Shown: one piece after another, positions 1 through 11,870 of the stretch
Position numbering within the stretch: position 1 is the first letter of the stretch
How the letters are laid out: every line of letters starts with the position of its first letter
Assembly (NCBI GenBank): GCA_963935595.1
Contig: OZ012559.1
Location: 13,415,001-13,479,000 of the forward strand
Direction of reading: 5' to 3'
Length of the DNA stretch: 64,000 nucleotides
Origin: Schoenobius gigantellus
Lineage: Eukaryota; Arthropoda; Insecta; Lepidoptera; Crambidae
Program-made: the position numbers and the translations under genes
Notes under the pieces: model-generated
Seen by the model: only the letters and a program-made list of their open reading frames with translations
Told to the model about the DNA's origin: nothing
The model's database searches: none

Positions 1-96
1 TTACAGAATGTATATGCTATAGTATATTTTATTATAGTTCGTGTAAGTATAGGTAAGGTATGTATAACGTTAGTACTTGAAACAGGAACCTTCAAT

Positions 97-895
97 CATC
101 ATCATCACCATTTAAGCAAAGCGACGCCCACTGTTAGACATAGACCTCCCCCAGGCATCTCTAAACCCATCGGTCCTGCGCCTCCCGTATCCAGCGGCTT
201 CCCGCGACCTTCACCAGATCGTCGGTCCACATTGTGGGGGGGCCTACCAACGCTGCGCCTCCCGGTACTCGGCCGCGAAGACAATTCCGCCCCAACGGCC
301 GTCAGTCCCGCGAGAGCTATGTGTCCTGCCCTCTGGACACATAGCTCTAGTTCTTTTACGGATCTCATCATTTCTGATGCGATCACGTAGAGAAACCCCG
401 AGCATAGCCCTTTGGGTGACATTGAGCCTTCTAATGAGACCCATTGTATAAACGGTCACGTACTCACGTCTCAGTTCCGTACGTCATCACTGGCAACACG
501 CATGAATTGAAGACTTTCACTTAAGACACTGCGGTAGATTGGCCGAGAATATGCTGCGTAGCTTCCCGAACGCTGCCCAGCCGAGATAGATTCATCTATT
601 TACCTCTTTTGGACCTGGGGCTGCACTATTTGCCCCAGGTAAAAATATTCGTCAATAACTTCCAGTGCAAAGCCTCCAACCTTGACAGAAATGGGTACTG
701 CATGGGAATTCACCGTGATTTTGGTATTGTCCATGTTCATTTTAAGAGCCACTTGTTGGGAAACTCTACAGAGGTCTTCGAACATTATGCCTAGATCTTC
801 TACGGTCTCAGCCATGACTACGATATCATCGGCAAAACGAAGGTGATCTTGTACTCGCTGTTTATGTTGATGCCGAGTCCTTTCCAGTATTTAAC
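97..895 (-). pseudogene. RTE-type LINE 3' part, decayed reverse transcriptase
   Basis: Read on the minus strand this is the C-terminal half of a lepidopteran RTE-like endonuclease-reverse transcriptase. The catalytic box FADDIVVMAE lies at about 808-835, followed by VALKMNMDNTKI, EVIDEYFYLGQ, a thumb-like GWAAFGKLRSIF stretch near 545-590 and MGLIRRLNVTQRAMLGVSLR near 380-459. The frame breaks several times: around 837-850 the text before the FADD box is shifted, an in-frame stop lies near 590, and the region at 230-380 changes frame again. The 3' end at about 97-112 carries the ATG/ATC triplet tail usual for this family. It cannot make a working protein. Assignment to RTE rests on family recall. 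Confidence 0.8.
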
Positions 896-897
896 CG

Positions 898-1049
898 AAA
901 AAAATAAATAAATAAAGAAATAAAGCGAAACAAAGAGACATTTTTATTTTACTTCTTCACCAATATCACCAGCTCCTCACGTAGTTCGCTTATGCGCATG
1001 ACTCAAGTCAAGTCAGACAAAAGATGTGCTTGCGATGTGATCTATTTTA
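898..1049. other. Gene-free spacer
   Basis: AT-rich spacer with A-rich runs near 898-935 (AAATAAATAAA type). No ORF or repeat structure that I can name. Confidence 0.4.
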
Positions 1050-1245
1050 TACAGGACTAGCTGTACCTGCGACTTCCGTGAGTTCCTTCGTGTGAGTATC
1101 GGAAATGAGCAACATTGTGATGTTATATAGCCAATAGCCTTTCTCGATAAGTAGACTATTCAACACAAAAAGATTTTTTTATTTTGAATCAGTACTTAGC
1201 GATTAGCGCGCTCAAACAAACAAACTCTTCATCACCAAATCATAA
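1050..1245. repeat. Dispersed lepidopteran repeat, TAATATTAGTATAGA class
   Basis: Starts with an ACTAGCTGTACCTGCGACTT-like head and ends in a region with GCGCTCAAACAAACAAACTC, the layout of a very common lepidopteran interspersed repeat that normally ends in TTTATAATATTAGTATAGAT. This copy lacks that final box. It does not code. Family recognised from memory; class (SINE, MITE or LINE tail) not settled here. Confidence 0.55.
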
Positions 1246-1345
1246 ACGTTTCCGTTTCCATACATTTTGACAACACCTTGATAGCCGTCAGATGTGAAAT
1301 TATATGGGAACGGTAACGATTTGGTTTTGGTTGAAACGTTTGTTA

Positions 1346-1571
1346 AAGCTGAATGCACATATCAGCACAGCCGTACGCGCCGCATTCTATGACGTCATCA
1401 GCATGCGCATGCATTTCTCATCACCCGGATACCGACCGCATTTTTTAAATTCGGCGCCTTCGGTGCGGGTGAAATATGCGAGGTTTCCTATAATTTCATA
1501 CGAGTTCCAAATATGCACCGCGTACGGCGCGTGCGGCGCGGACATACTCGTAATATGTGTTCAGTCAGCTT
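1346..1571. repeat. MITE family with TGACGTCATCA core, copy 1
   Basis: Inverted-repeat element of about 226 bp. The left end reads AAGCTGAATGCACATAT and the right end, reverse-complemented, AAGCTGACTGAACACATAT; TTAA sits at both edges (1343-1346 and 1570-1573). Inside are mirrored GC-rich blocks (CGTACGCGCCGCAT and its complement) and the core ATGACGTCATCAGCATGCG. Related copies lie at 44263-44399 and 48249-48440. The short ORF across it is a by-product of the GC-rich arms. The TTAA edges hint at a piggyBac-type element, but the ends are offset by one base, so this is tentative. Confidence 0.65.
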
Positions 1572-1595
1572 AATAGTGCGATTGCCCCTCAGCTG

Positions 1596-1690
1596 TATAA
1601 TATTAGTATAGACTAGCTTTCCACCAGCTGCTTTGGCCGCGTTCCCGTGGGAATCTTATATTTTACCGTAGTAAACGGTTCAATTTCCTA
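1596..1690. repeat. Fragment of TAATATTAGTATAGA-type repeats
   Basis: Contains the junction TATAATATTAGTATAGACTAG followed by a copy of the repeat head with GCGTTCCCGTGGGAAT, as seen more fully at 36074-36273 and 39680-39895. Truncated soon after. Confidence 0.5.
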
Positions 1691-2276
1691 AAATTCATTT
1701 TTAGCGGACATAATTTTCATCTTGACGAAAACTCCCTATTAGGTACAAAACAATCTTTAACACCCGTAAATAAAATTACGAAATTGAAATTCTGAGAAAT
1801 AAGTTTCCAAAATATTATAACAAAGACTACGTCAACGGAGTTTTAAACTCAAATTCAAAATCGCCAAAAAATTCTTTTTCTTAATATAAACTTTCAACTA
1901 AACACACCTGTACAGGGACAATCTGGCTCATGTGAGTGCAAGTCTTTTCATAATAACTTTTCACATAACTTTTCATTAAAAAAAACATAAGTACAGCCAA
2001 GCTTCAATTTTCTAACCCTGTTTCATACATATTAATAAGTTTCATACATACTTTATATTGCTATAGCACCCTGAATAATAAAAAATTCCAGGCTATTTCC
2101 ACCTATTTCCTAAAAAAGGTTTTTCTGTCCGTCGAGCTGTTAAGACCCGTATAGTAACTATTATCTAATCTGTGCCCTGACGATATCAGTCAGTGATCAG
2201 GCAATCTTCCTTTGTACTTAAAGATTATTAAACTAATTTTGGTGGAGTAGTTTCATTTTCCAATCATTGAAACGTT
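1691..2276. other. Gene-free AT-rich DNA
   Basis: No ORF, splice-site pair or long repeat visible; very AT-rich. Confidence 0.4.
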
Positions 2277-2287
2277 AGAATCAATCA

Positions 2288-2431
2288 TTGAAACAAGGTG
2301 GACCGCAACGATCTGGTGAAGGTCGCGGGAGGCCGCTGGATGCGGGAGGCGCAGGAGCGATCGCTGTGGAGATCCTTGGGGGAGGCCTATGTCCAACAGT
2401 GGGCATCTCTTGGCTGAAATGACGATGATGA
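2288..2431 (+). mobile_element. 5'-truncated RTE LINE tail with 11-bp target duplication
   Basis: Encodes the last ~42 residues of an RTE-type LINE protein in an open frame (DLVKVAGGRWMREAQERS, then SLGEAYVQQWASLG and stop at about 2418-2420), followed by a GACGATGATG tail. The 11-bp word AGAATCAATCA stands on both sides (2277-2287 and 2432-2442), a clear target-site duplication of target-primed reverse transcription. Much less decayed than the related fragments at 97-895 and 25554-25780. Confidence 0.85.
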
Positions 2432-2442
2432 AGAATCAATCA

Positions 2443-3348
2443 CTATTATTGTCCGTCCATTTTCAAATATCATTTTCATTGTAAGAATAATCGACTTTTT
2501 ATGTTAGTTAGGTACCTAAAATAGTTTACAAGGTTATATAAAAGGTAGAGCTTAATTGACTGTAATAAAAATAAAAATATTTTCTTAAATATATAAACAT
2601 TTCAAATCACTAATAATTTATAGATCAGATTTTTTATATAAATACCCTAATAATTTATATTAAAGAAATTTCAGCTTACAATTGTCAGCAGAGTCTAGTA
2701 CACCTATAACACAATTTTAAATATTAATTTATTAATAACATATTAATAATATGTTATTAATAAATTAAATAAAAATTATTTAATTTATTAATAACATTAA
2801 ATAAAATTAAAGTAAAAATTATTAACAATATTAATTTTAAAAAATGTATGTTTAAGTTGTATTAAATCTTTTATAATACACTGACTGAAGTAGCATTTTA
2901 ATATAACAATGGGTGTATATGAGCGCTGCAATCCATGGTTACGTACGGACAGCTGTCGTAAACATATAACTCAATTTTCGTTTATTGCTGCAAAGGTCCC
3001 GGGGGCGACTTTTCCCGCGCAAATAAAACAAAACATCCACGAAATTGGCGCAAACTACTCATGATTTTTGACACAAATCAACCTTGGAGCTCTCGTCGCT
3101 TTTTAATAAACCTTGTTTGGAAGTTGAAATTACGTTTGAAGTTTGTATGCTCGCAAAAAGACTGCCATACTTTGCACCACTTGTTAAGTTGATAACATTG
3201 TTCATACAACTTGGATAGCAAACAAGCTTATCACGATCTATGATGGTCGCATATAATTTGACAGTAATTGTGTCAAACAAGACACTGTGCCGAATGGCAA
3301 CTGTCTTTACAAGCTTTTATTTACTTTCACCTGCCCGGTGTCTGTAAT
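2443..3348. other. Gene-free AT-rich DNA
   Basis: Very AT-rich. Contains a 41-bp perfect palindrome at 2726-2766 (20-bp arms around one base) inside a TTAATAA-rich patch. A minus-strand ORF of 73 codons at 3059-3280 has no recognisable motif and I do not call it. Confidence 0.45.
2726..2766. repeat. AT-only perfect palindrome
   Basis: Arms AATTTATTAATAACATATTA and its complement with one central base. Low-complexity AT DNA, so it may be slippage or short-patch inversion rather than an element. Confidence 0.7.
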
Positions 3349-3560
3349 GAAATCTTGCAAGTTAAATTTGACCCATTTCCCGGTTTCCAATTGAGCTGAA
3401 ATTTTGCATACATATGTATATCGCGTAACAATGCGATATTATGATAATATGGAGCTGATCTAATGCTGGAGCTGGAAGGTGGCCATAGGAACTCTGCAAT
3501 AAAATGACACAACCCTATCGAGTATGGGCTTGTTTGATTCGTTTTGACGAGTACTTAAAG
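3349..3560. repeat. Dispersed lepidopteran SINE-like repeat
   Basis: A stretch with TTTGACCCATTTCCCGG, GAGCTGAAATTTTGCATAC, GGAGCTGATCTAATGCTGGA and GGTGGCCATAGGAACTC, which I recognise as a common lepidopteran interspersed repeat. A second, more diverged copy of its first half is at 3781-3925. Non-coding. Confidence 0.55.
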
Positions 3561-3576
3561 CTTGTATTTACAATTT

Positions 3577-3725
3577 TTTTTTATAATAATAATAAACTCT
3601 TTATTGCACAAAAAACATATAACAAAAGAAACAAATGAAAAAAAAAAGAAATGTACAAGTAGGCGGCCTTATTGCTATAAAGCAATCTGGCCTTATTGCT
3701 ATAAAGCAAATCTTTTAAATAATTT
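3577..3725 (-). mobile_element. 3' tail of a LINE/SINE family
   Basis: On the minus strand it carries GCAATAAGGCCGCC and ends in TTTTTGTGCAATAAAGAG followed by a TTATTATTAT tail, the usual 3' end of a lepidopteran LINE/SINE group. The box TTGCTATAAAGCAA is duplicated here (3669-3690 and 3694-3710). A plus-strand start of the same family is at 53278-53350. Confidence 0.55.
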
Positions 3726-3780
3726 TACTTGTTTTATTAATCGCTTTTATTTTATTCACACTATTTGTATGCGTCAAATA

Positions 3781-3925
3781 GTATGAATTGAAATTTGCCC
3801 CACTTGCCAATGTTGAAATCTGGTATACACCTTTAGTTCCGATGACAATGCAATTATGCGTAATTATTATTGTTGTAAATCCAAAATGGCCCCTGCATAA
3901 AATGGCGGATTACTACTTTAAGTAC
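3781..3925. repeat. Second, diverged copy of the SINE-like repeat
   Basis: Shares the order of boxes with 3349-3560 (GAAATTTGCCCCACTTGCCAA, then ATGACAATGCAATTATG) but is shorter. Ends in a CCAAAATGGC-rich patch. Confidence 0.4.
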
Positions 3926-4245
3926 AATCCCCGTAATAATAGGTATTAAATGAAAGCTTTATTCGCAAAATACCAGATTCTAAGTCATTGAGGCGTCTCT
4001 ACAAGACTCTACTGTCTTTTATAAAGCAGTGAAGTGCATCTCACTTTGACTGTCAACATTAGAAGCGATTTGAGATAGAATTCGATTTTGAGTTACAGCA
4101 ACACAACTTGAAGTCCTTTGGCTGCGGCTTTCTGAGTGGTGGAAATGCGGTCGGCCAAAAGAGTGGTCTATCGCTCCAAGGTTAAAATTCAAATTCAATT
4201 CGCGTCATAAATCAGCAAAGTAAATTTTCATTTTCATCTTCATCT

Positions 4246-4445
4246 TCTTATATATAAAAATGAAACGCTGTGTGTTAGTCTCACAAAAACTCTGATACGG
4301 CTCGACAGATTCTTACGAAATTTTCTGTACGTATTTGAATAGGTCCAAGGAAGGTTTAAACGTAAAGTTGGACCTGGTAGGTGGCGCTGGAATCGGGCAG
4401 GACAATGACTGCCGGGCCCACTAGTCTGTAATAAAAATGTTTCGT
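4246..4445. repeat. Dispersed repeat, TATATAAAAATGAA class
   Basis: Begins TATATATAAAAATGAAACGC and continues with GTTAGTCTCACAAAAACTC, GGCTCGACAGATT, AGGTCCAAGGAAGGTTTAAA and CGGGCCCACTAGT, the order seen in a widespread insect repeat that ends in ACTAGT-type boxes. Non-coding; the minus-strand ORF over it (4240-4473) is a by-product. Confidence 0.5.
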
Positions 4446-4966
4446 CGAAATGTATATACGCGCATAACTTCAAAACGTATGCACCAAATTGGTTAACTGT
4501 TATTTTGTTGTATTTGTTATTGTCCGGACAAGGTTTGTATAAAAGAAAATGTTTGAAAAATTATATTAACAAAAAAGTAAATGTTGTGAATTTTAACAAT
4601 TTTCATAAAAAAAGTGACGAACTTGACAGATTGGCATTCATGTTATTCCAAATCTATGGCTTCTTACATTATTGTATTGTCAAAAGCTGTTGAGTATACC
4701 CGTGCGAGGCCGGGGCGGGCAGCTAATCTGCAATACTTGCTGACAATTACTAAGATGACCTTAGCAATATTTTGTTTATAAGCGAAATTTTGTTCAAAAG
4801 TGGTAGAACACAACCTCGGCCAACTGTCTTCCTTAGCCGGAGTCTTTTGAGCTATAAACGACTTTTTCGTTGAAATTTGCAATAAATGTCATATCTATTT
4901 AAAAATAAATTAGACCCTCCGCTTACTGTCACTTTTTGTTCAAAAATCGAGTGCAATGCATATATA
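4446..4966. other. Gene-free DNA with one short repeat box
   Basis: AT-rich and without a convincing gene. At 4690-4720 lies the box ACCCGTGCGAGGCCGGGGCG, shared with 55090-55132 (ACCCGTGCGAAGCCGGGGCG); in insects this box marks one end of a dispersed repeat. Confidence 0.45.
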
Positions 4967-5204
4967 CACTCCCGGATACCTAAATCGAGACACCTAGCAC
5001 TTTTGGATTATATCGTCCATAACTGTTAAAAAAATGTTTGGTCAACCAAAAAGTTTATAATCATAAATCAGCACATCAGATTGAACATGAATATGTCAAC
5101 TACAAAAGTGCATAAAGATTTTTCGGTTGTTAAAATATTTTTTAAAAATTATGGACGATATAATCCAAAAATGCAAGGTGGCTCGATTTAGGTGTCCGGG
5201 ACTG
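4967..5204. mobile_element. Palindromic mariner-type MITE with TA target duplication
   Basis: A 238-bp non-coding element. Its ends are inverted repeats of about 56 bp with few mismatches: CACTCCCGGATACCTAAATC at the left and, reverse-complemented, CAGTCCCGGACACCTAAATC at the right, both continuing into TTTTTGGATTATATCGTCC-like text. A TA dinucleotide stands on each side (4965-4966 and 5205-5206). Ends starting CAGT/CACT with a TA duplication fit the Tc1/mariner superfamily. No transposase is encoded. Confidence 0.85.
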
Positions 5205-5837
5205 TATATGGACGTGCGTTGCCAGTGGTGATATGATATTACGGTGACAGTCACATAGCTTTGTAGCACTCGAATTGGTTTTTAAAAGTCACCGTAACGA
5301 AAAGTCGCAATGAGCGAATGAGAAGCGCGCCTTAGTTAGAGGTTACCAGAATACGAAGTTAATTGTGTGACTAAAGCCATCGTGATAGCGATAAACTCTA
5401 TCGTTTAAATTTGCAATAGAACCTACAGGACACATGATCAACCAAAAGCATCCGAATCAATACCTAGCTTACGAACTATCGAGAGAGCACAACCACTGTT
5501 TGTGTACACATTGCGGGCTGACAATGCCTTGAAGAGGCCTTAAATTGTCAGTGGAGGACCATCCTGACAAAATGACTGTGTGGTGTAGGGTGGTCTTACG
5601 TATGCGTCAGAATATAGCACAGCTAGCTGGCCCCTTAATTGTAACCCAAAATACATTACGATCCTTTCCGATTTAAACTGGTCATTGCGGCGTCAAAATA
5701 AAAGTCTGTGATTACAGTATTTTTAAAAACCAGTGATGGATGTTCAATCGAACGGAACAAATGAATCGAAAGAATGGCATAACTAGTTGTGTGATCGAGT
5801 TGGTCCATGGGTACCGCCTATTTGTAAAATTTATTGT
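5205..5837. other. Gene-free DNA
   Basis: No open frame longer than about 70 codons with a recognisable motif, no repeat partner found elsewhere in the window. Confidence 0.4.
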
Positions 5838-6210
5838 TGTCGCGTTGTGCCTTCAAACAAACGAGCTGAGCGAGACAGCTGCAGCACGCTGCAGCTTAGA
5901 TCGAAGATCAAATACACAAAATAGACGATTTTATTACTTTTTGCATTAAAATTTCAAGAAAAGCTGTGTCTGTGTTTCTATGTTTTGCTATTTTCATATA
6001 ATCCCGTCAAATCTGTTTGCTGGATGTTTTACATACAGCGGAAAATCTGACCAATTTTTTTGGTTTTTGATGGCTTAAATCTCATTTAATAATGAACTTA
6101 ATAAAAAGGAAAAAATAGAAACACGCTCATAGTGGCTATAGACGTTTCTGGAAAGAATAGAGCAACTATTGCCATTATCCTGGAAGGAAACAGGGGAGTA
6201 CGTTTGTATG
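5838..6210. repeat. Dispersed repeat A, copy 1
   Basis: Aligns in order with 40120-40500: TTGTCGCGTTGTGCCTTCAA / TTGCTGTCGCGTTGTGCCCC, ACACAAAATAGACG, TGTTTCTATGTTTTGC / TGTTTCTGTGTTTCATC, ATATAATCCCGTCAAATCTG / ATATAATCGCGTCAAATTTG, GCAACTATTGC and GGAAGGAAAC. Both copies have the same orientation, with small insertions and deletions. No coding capacity kept. I do not recognise the superfamily. Confidence 0.65.
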
Positions 6211-6734
6211 GGATTACATCATAAAAGCGATAGCAAAAAAATTTGAAATACACAGTAATGGGGCGGGTATTTCGAAAATGGTTCACTGCCGCAGAGCGGT
6301 CACTGTGCCCGCTCGACGGGATTATGCGTTGATGCACTACGACAGTAGGTTGGTGTGCCGCCAAATGGACAAAGAAGACAATACGGAAGTATTGTCGTTA
6401 CTTTTGTTATCTATGCACGGCCGATAGCTTTTGAGGCCACTTGGCAAACACGAGTGCTGCTGCTGCACAGAGGGGTACTAGGAAACGTATTGTTTTAATG
6501 GCTTGCTGCTTCATTGTTTGTTTCTTTAAAGCGTTGTTAGAGTGAATCGCCGCAAAGCAATATACAACAGCCAAGTTTGGCTAACAAAATAGCCTAATTT
6601 CACGAAAATAGTTAATGGCGCCCTTTAACTCGCGTTTTCTGTATATAAGGAGCAAGGAAGGTTTCAATTTCGCAATCTGTCTATCAGTCAAAAGGCGACC
6701 GCCAAAAATCTACAACGATGCTAACGCATATTAC
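6211..6734. other. Gene-free DNA
   Basis: No supported gene. Short ORFs at 6098-6364 (-) and 6615-6821 (+) lack motifs and overlap repeats. Confidence 0.4.
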
Positions 6735-7130
6735 TGTTTCAACCGACTTCAAAAAAGGTGGAGGTTCTCACTTCGATGCGTGTTTTTTTGTGTGGAAGGA
6801 TCGTTAGAGGTTAGTTTTTAAAATGCAATAGGCACGTATTATCTCCCCCCCTCCTTTTTATACACCCTTTAGGAATGATTTCGGGGATGAAAACTATTCT
6901 TTATCCTTCCCCACAACTCGAACTATCTCCATACCAAATTTCATCTAAATCGGTTTAGCGGTTATTGATTCCCCATACAAAGTTCCACCCACCTTTTCTC
7001 CCTCTGAAGGGGTAATTTCTGCGATAAAAACTATTCTATGTCTGTCTCCTGGTTCTAAGCTACCTCCCCACAAATTTTCAGTCAAATCGGTTCAGCCGCT
7101 CATGAGCTATAAATAGTGTAACTAACACGA
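6735..7130. repeat. Two dispersed repeat fragments
   Basis: At 6740-6795 the box AACCGACTTCAAAAAAGGTG is the reverse complement of the end of the repeat at 40740-40935. At 6890-7130 there are two tandem-like segments with ACTATTCT, CAAATTTCATCTAAATCGG / CAAATTTTCAGTCAAATCGG and GGTTCAGCCG, typical of repeat tails that end in an AAATCGGTTCAGCSG box. Non-coding. Confidence 0.5.
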
Positions 7131-7289
7131 TAGATACAAAGCATTCCATGCTATCGAACTTTGCGCCGCCCGCGTCTGTCTACGAACATTCAATTTGTTT
7201 TAGACACGTAACGCTACGGTCTATGACCGTAGATATCGTAGCAAGACGTGGCATTAAAGTAATCGATAGGAAAAGATACTAGATTATCA

Positions 7290-10137
7290 CAGATACTAGA
7301 TTTAACTAGTGATTGGAGAAATAAAAAAAATAATAATTTGTGGTGATTTTAACATAAATATACTCAATAGAAATAGAATGTGCTTAGATTTTGAAAATTT
7401 GCTTCTCAGCTATAATCTTAAATTGCAAATAAATAAGCCTACTAGACCTAGTAGTAAAACATGCATAGATAACTTTGCTACAAACATCTGGCGCTGTAAG
7501 TCTGATGTATTGGATCTTAACCTATCTGATCATTCGGCACAGCTACTTAAACTCCCAATAAACAATAAATGTGTTCTAAATACTTAGCGTGTCCGAAAGC
7601 GAGATATGAGCAAAGAAAACCAAAGAAAGTTTTATGATGCCATACAAAGCTTAAGTTTTTCTGAAGTTTATAAATTGGTTGATCCTAATGAAGCCTACAA
7701 CACTTTGTATAAAACAATTCGCATGTTCTATGACCTCTGCTTTCCATATGTTTCAGTGAAAGTTAAGGCCAGGAAAAAGCCAAAGTGGATTTCCAAGGGC
7801 ATAAAGCTTTGTAGTAAAAATAAAAGGAAGTTACTATGGAATTACCGAAAATCACCTACTCCTATAAATAAAATATTACTGTTAAATTATTCCAGACGTC
7901 TAAAAAAAATTATAAATTTAACACAAAAGAGCCAAAACAATTTTGTTATTAGGACAGCTAAAAACAAATCTAAGGCTATGTGATCTGTTATCAACCGCAG
8001 GAAAAATAACTTCCCGCGTGATATAATTAATAAAATTTCAACTAATGATAAAACTTTGACAAATCCTTGTGACATAGCTAATGCATTTAATGACTACTTT
8101 ATCGACCAAATCAATTCAACTTCAAAAGTAACATTGCAAAACAAAAAAAATTGACATTAATTCTGAATCTAATTCCAATTCTATTTTTATGACACCAACT
8201 GACCCTTGTGAGATCCAAAAAATTATCGCCTCTTTAAAAAATACTAACAGTGTGGGCTATGACGATATATCTACTAAGGCTATTAAAAATTGCGGCAAAT
8301 GTCTTGCGTCACCACTGTCTTATATTATAAATTTGGCTTTAAGCCAAGGAGTTTTTCTAGACGCATTTAAGCTGTCAATAATCAAACCAATTCACAAAAA
8401 AGGTTGTATTTCCGATTTAAAAAATTATAGACCTATTGCCCTTGTACCAGTCATATCAAAAATTTTTGAACGGGCGATATATACTAGATTATATATATTT
8501 TTAGAAAAATTCAATATCTTCTTCAAATGTCAGTATGGCTTTCGGCGAAACAAATCAACCAACATGGCGATCTTTGATCTTTTGAGCTTGGTGACTGACT
8601 CAATGGACAAAAGACAAAATATCTGCGCTATATTTATGGATATGTCAAAAGCCTTTGACTATGTTGACCATAATATTCTATTGCAAAAACTATATCATTA
8701 CGGGATACGCGGTGTTGCACTTTCATTATTTAAATCATACCTGAATAATAGGAAACAAAAAACTGCGATTAAAAGTATAAACAGAAGAAATCCTTGTGAA
8801 AAAGAGTATTTATCTCAGCCTAGAGACGTAAGCTACGGCGTTCCCCAAGGCACGATATTAGGACCCTTATTACTTTTAATTTATATCAATGACATGCCAA
8901 CGTCTATTAAATATCCAATAACGTTATTTGCTGACGATTGTACAATTTTAATAAAGCATGATAGTGATTTGACATATGAAAATGAAATAAAATTGACATT
9001 AAATAGTATAATTAATTGGCTTGAAATCAATAACCTAAAGATTAATATAGATAAAACTAAAATAATGCATTTTCGTCAATACACACAGGAACCAAATGTG
9101 ACAATATGCTACGGAAATGCAATAATAGAATCTGTCTCATGTTCAAAATTTTTAGGACTGCATATAGTCTATCAAACGAACTGGACAATACACACTAACG
9201 AGTTATGTACACGTATAAATAGTCATATATATGCACTTAAAACACTCACAAAAATTACCAATATAGAGACAGTGTTAACAGCCTATAATGGATATATCGC
9301 TTCCATACTACGTTATGGTATTATCTTCTGGGGTAACTGTACAAATAAAAATGAGGTTTTTAAAAGTCAAAAAAGATGTATTAGGGCCATAAAACTACTG
9401 AAACGAACTGATAGCTGCAAAGAACATTTTATTGATTTGAAAATTTTAACAGTACCATGCCTCTACATATATGAAACAGCGATGTATGTAAAAAAAATTC
9501 CACATCTTTTTCCTACCATGTCTTTTAGTCAATCAAGGATAGACGCACGTCATGGAAATATGTTGATTGTACCTTTTTGTAAGACAGCTCTCAAAAGAAA
9601 AAGCTTTTACTGTATGGCTCCTAAAATTTTTAATAAATTGCCTAAGAAAATAAAAGATGCAAATATGCTTGAGTTTCGTAAGGAGTTAATATCACTACTT
9701 ATAAGTAAAGCATATTATACCCTGACAGAATTTTTAAATGATAATCTGTAATATTGATAAACATGACATTTCTTAATACCTATTAATGACAATATTCTTT
9801 AATTGTATTTTGACCTCTTTATTTAGTTATTTAAGTGTTAAGATTTCAATTTTTTACTTTGTCACCATGACAATTGAAATCTCTTCTTAAATTTGTTCTT
9901 AATATTTAGTTTTAGTTTTGACATTTTATAGAAAAATTTTGCTTTAGACATTTAATATTTTTTGATTTCATATTTTATATGTTTATGCACACGTCTGTAA
10001 TTAATTTAGTAATAAATAAAAAAATTTGTACGCCCGTATTGGCCGAACATAGTGATACCCTACCTATATTTACTGTACCATCTTATTGTACCACCTATGT
10101 TTACAAATAAATGAATTTGAATTTGAATTTGAATTTT
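7290..10137 (+). pseudogene. Jockey/CR1-superfamily LINE, 5'-truncated and broken
   Basis: ORF2 remains of a non-LTR retrotransposon. The end of the endonuclease domain is at 7309-7587 (IICGDFNINI and LNLSDHSAQ). The reverse transcriptase is in 8189-9751: IIKPIHKKGCISDLKNYRPI, QYGFRRNKSTN, IFMDMSKAFDYVDHNIL, VSYGVPQGTILGPLL and the catalytic LFADDCTILI, then a long C-terminal region. It is dead: in-frame stops at 7585-7587 (TAG) and 7981-7983 (TGA) and a one-base frameshift in an A-run at 8143-8150. The ORF stop is at 9749-9751, followed by a 3' UTR and a tail of GAATTT units ending near 10137. The 5' part, with any ORF1 and most of the endonuclease, is missing. Confidence 0.9.
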
Positions 10138-11559
10138 AAGTAAAGCTACAAGAAGCATGTGGGCACACCGGAATTTTTTCAGATACTACTTAAGGCGAGG
10201 TTTCCCAGAAAATCTACTCGTGCACGGCTATTTTTTTATTGCAAGGTTGATTGGTTTTTTATTGCTAGTTGATAATTACATAGCTACTAATGTCGCTTAC
10301 GCGCTGTGACCGAACGAAAACGTTACTTTTTACATCTTTTATTCGATTTTTGGAAAACCGGAGTACAAAATAATTTTTTTTTGCAATATTCTAGACAATA
10401 GAAATGCACGTCTATTGCTTAAACTCTTATGTCATTTATTATTGTATTTTCTGATTTACAGCTGTTTTAAAATAATAAACAGAGTGATCTTTGGACTTAT
10501 TTTCTATCTTATATAGTGAAATATTAATAATTATGTTTCTGTCTTCAAGAATGTTAAGATAATAGATCAATAATAACATATATCAACTTTAGAACTGTAT
10601 ATTTTATATTTGTGGCGGTACAGTAAATCAAAATTGCTCTAAATGGGAGCTCGCACACCATTTTAAAAAGTTTTAAATGATAATAATTAGGTTTACACCT
10701 AATATTTCTCAACAAGGTGCTCAGCGTCAGCTGTTCAGCTAGATATGTGTAAAAAATTAACAACATAGCCTAGAAGTAAAAAGTGTTAGTTGTGAAAACA
10801 AAGCGTATTGTTTTTAAAAAAACAAGTATAACTATAACTTCTTTATAAAGTGTTTGTTTCTTTATAAAGATGAAACATTGTATAAGAGTGCGATAGCTAT
10901 ACTAGTAAAAGTTGATTGAGTACGTTAATGAATAACGAGCGAGGCTATTCTTTAATTGTTGTTTTTAATACTAAAGACAATTTTTTTTAAGCAGATTTAT
11001 TACCAAATAGAAGCGAGGTTAGAATGGAATGTAATTTTTAAATTTTTGAGCTATATACTAAACTTAACTAGACATCAACGCGAAATAAAACAAAATGTCT
11101 CATTATAGCACAACAACAAAAAATACGACTATTCAAATAAAACGCTCTTGTGCCTTTCTTTCGTTAATTTAGATTAAACAAGTTCGTGAACTCGTTTCGG
11201 CGAAGCTGTAGGTGGTATGAGCGAGCAAAATAAAGGAACTCGGCAGTGATACTAGGTACACGGCCACGACCTTTCTATTAAAATTCTGCGAATAACAAAA
11301 GGACAGAGGTGTAACGTTCGAGGAAGCCTACCTGTTGTCCCGCCTTCAAGGAAGAATGTAATACAGTCCTAGTTATTTTCATTATTCAGCTCGGACACCC
11401 GCTTCATTAGAATTTAGATAGAAATTCATGTCACCTTGAGGCGGTGGCCATAGCCCGCTTCGCTTTTTTACTGCGCAAAAGATTGGTTAGAATTATTTAT
11501 CACAGATTTATTTATCCACAATACAAGTGAAAACAGATTTTTTGTAATTCTTATTCTGT
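10138..11559. other. Gene-free AT-rich DNA
   Basis: No supported gene or clear repeat; ORFs are short and without motifs. Confidence 0.45.
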
Positions 11560-11870
11560 CTTCATTGTTTAAGGTATTCATAAATATACGTCTCACTGCT
11601 GGGCACAGGTTTTTCCGTAAACGAGGAAAAATTGGTTCATTACACCGGCCAAACTGGTTAGTGCAAGGATTATGATCCTTACACCAACCAGTATCTCAAC
11701 TCATATAACTACCGACAAAGGCAGTGCCGGGTGACACATGTATTAAGTTCGTCACCGCAGGTAAATAGTATTTGAATCCTTAGTTTAATTCTAAATATGC
11801 CTACTGATGGGTACATAGGCTTCCCCAAGAAGGCATGCCATGGTGATTACCAATCGATCCATCAATCAGC
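11560..11870. repeat. Lepidopteran repeat, CTACTGCTGGGCA class
   Basis: Two boxes of a very common lepidopteran repeat: CTCACTGCTGGGCACAGG at 11592-11609 and CTACTGATGGGTACATAGGC at 11801-11822, each followed by relics of the usual continuation (a GGCATGCCATGG-like box near 11833). Strongly diverged. Confidence 0.45.

Noticed and set aside
1304..1573. 89-codon ORF with Cys-rich end
   Set aside because: It coincides with the GC-rich arms of the TGACGTCATCA MITE.
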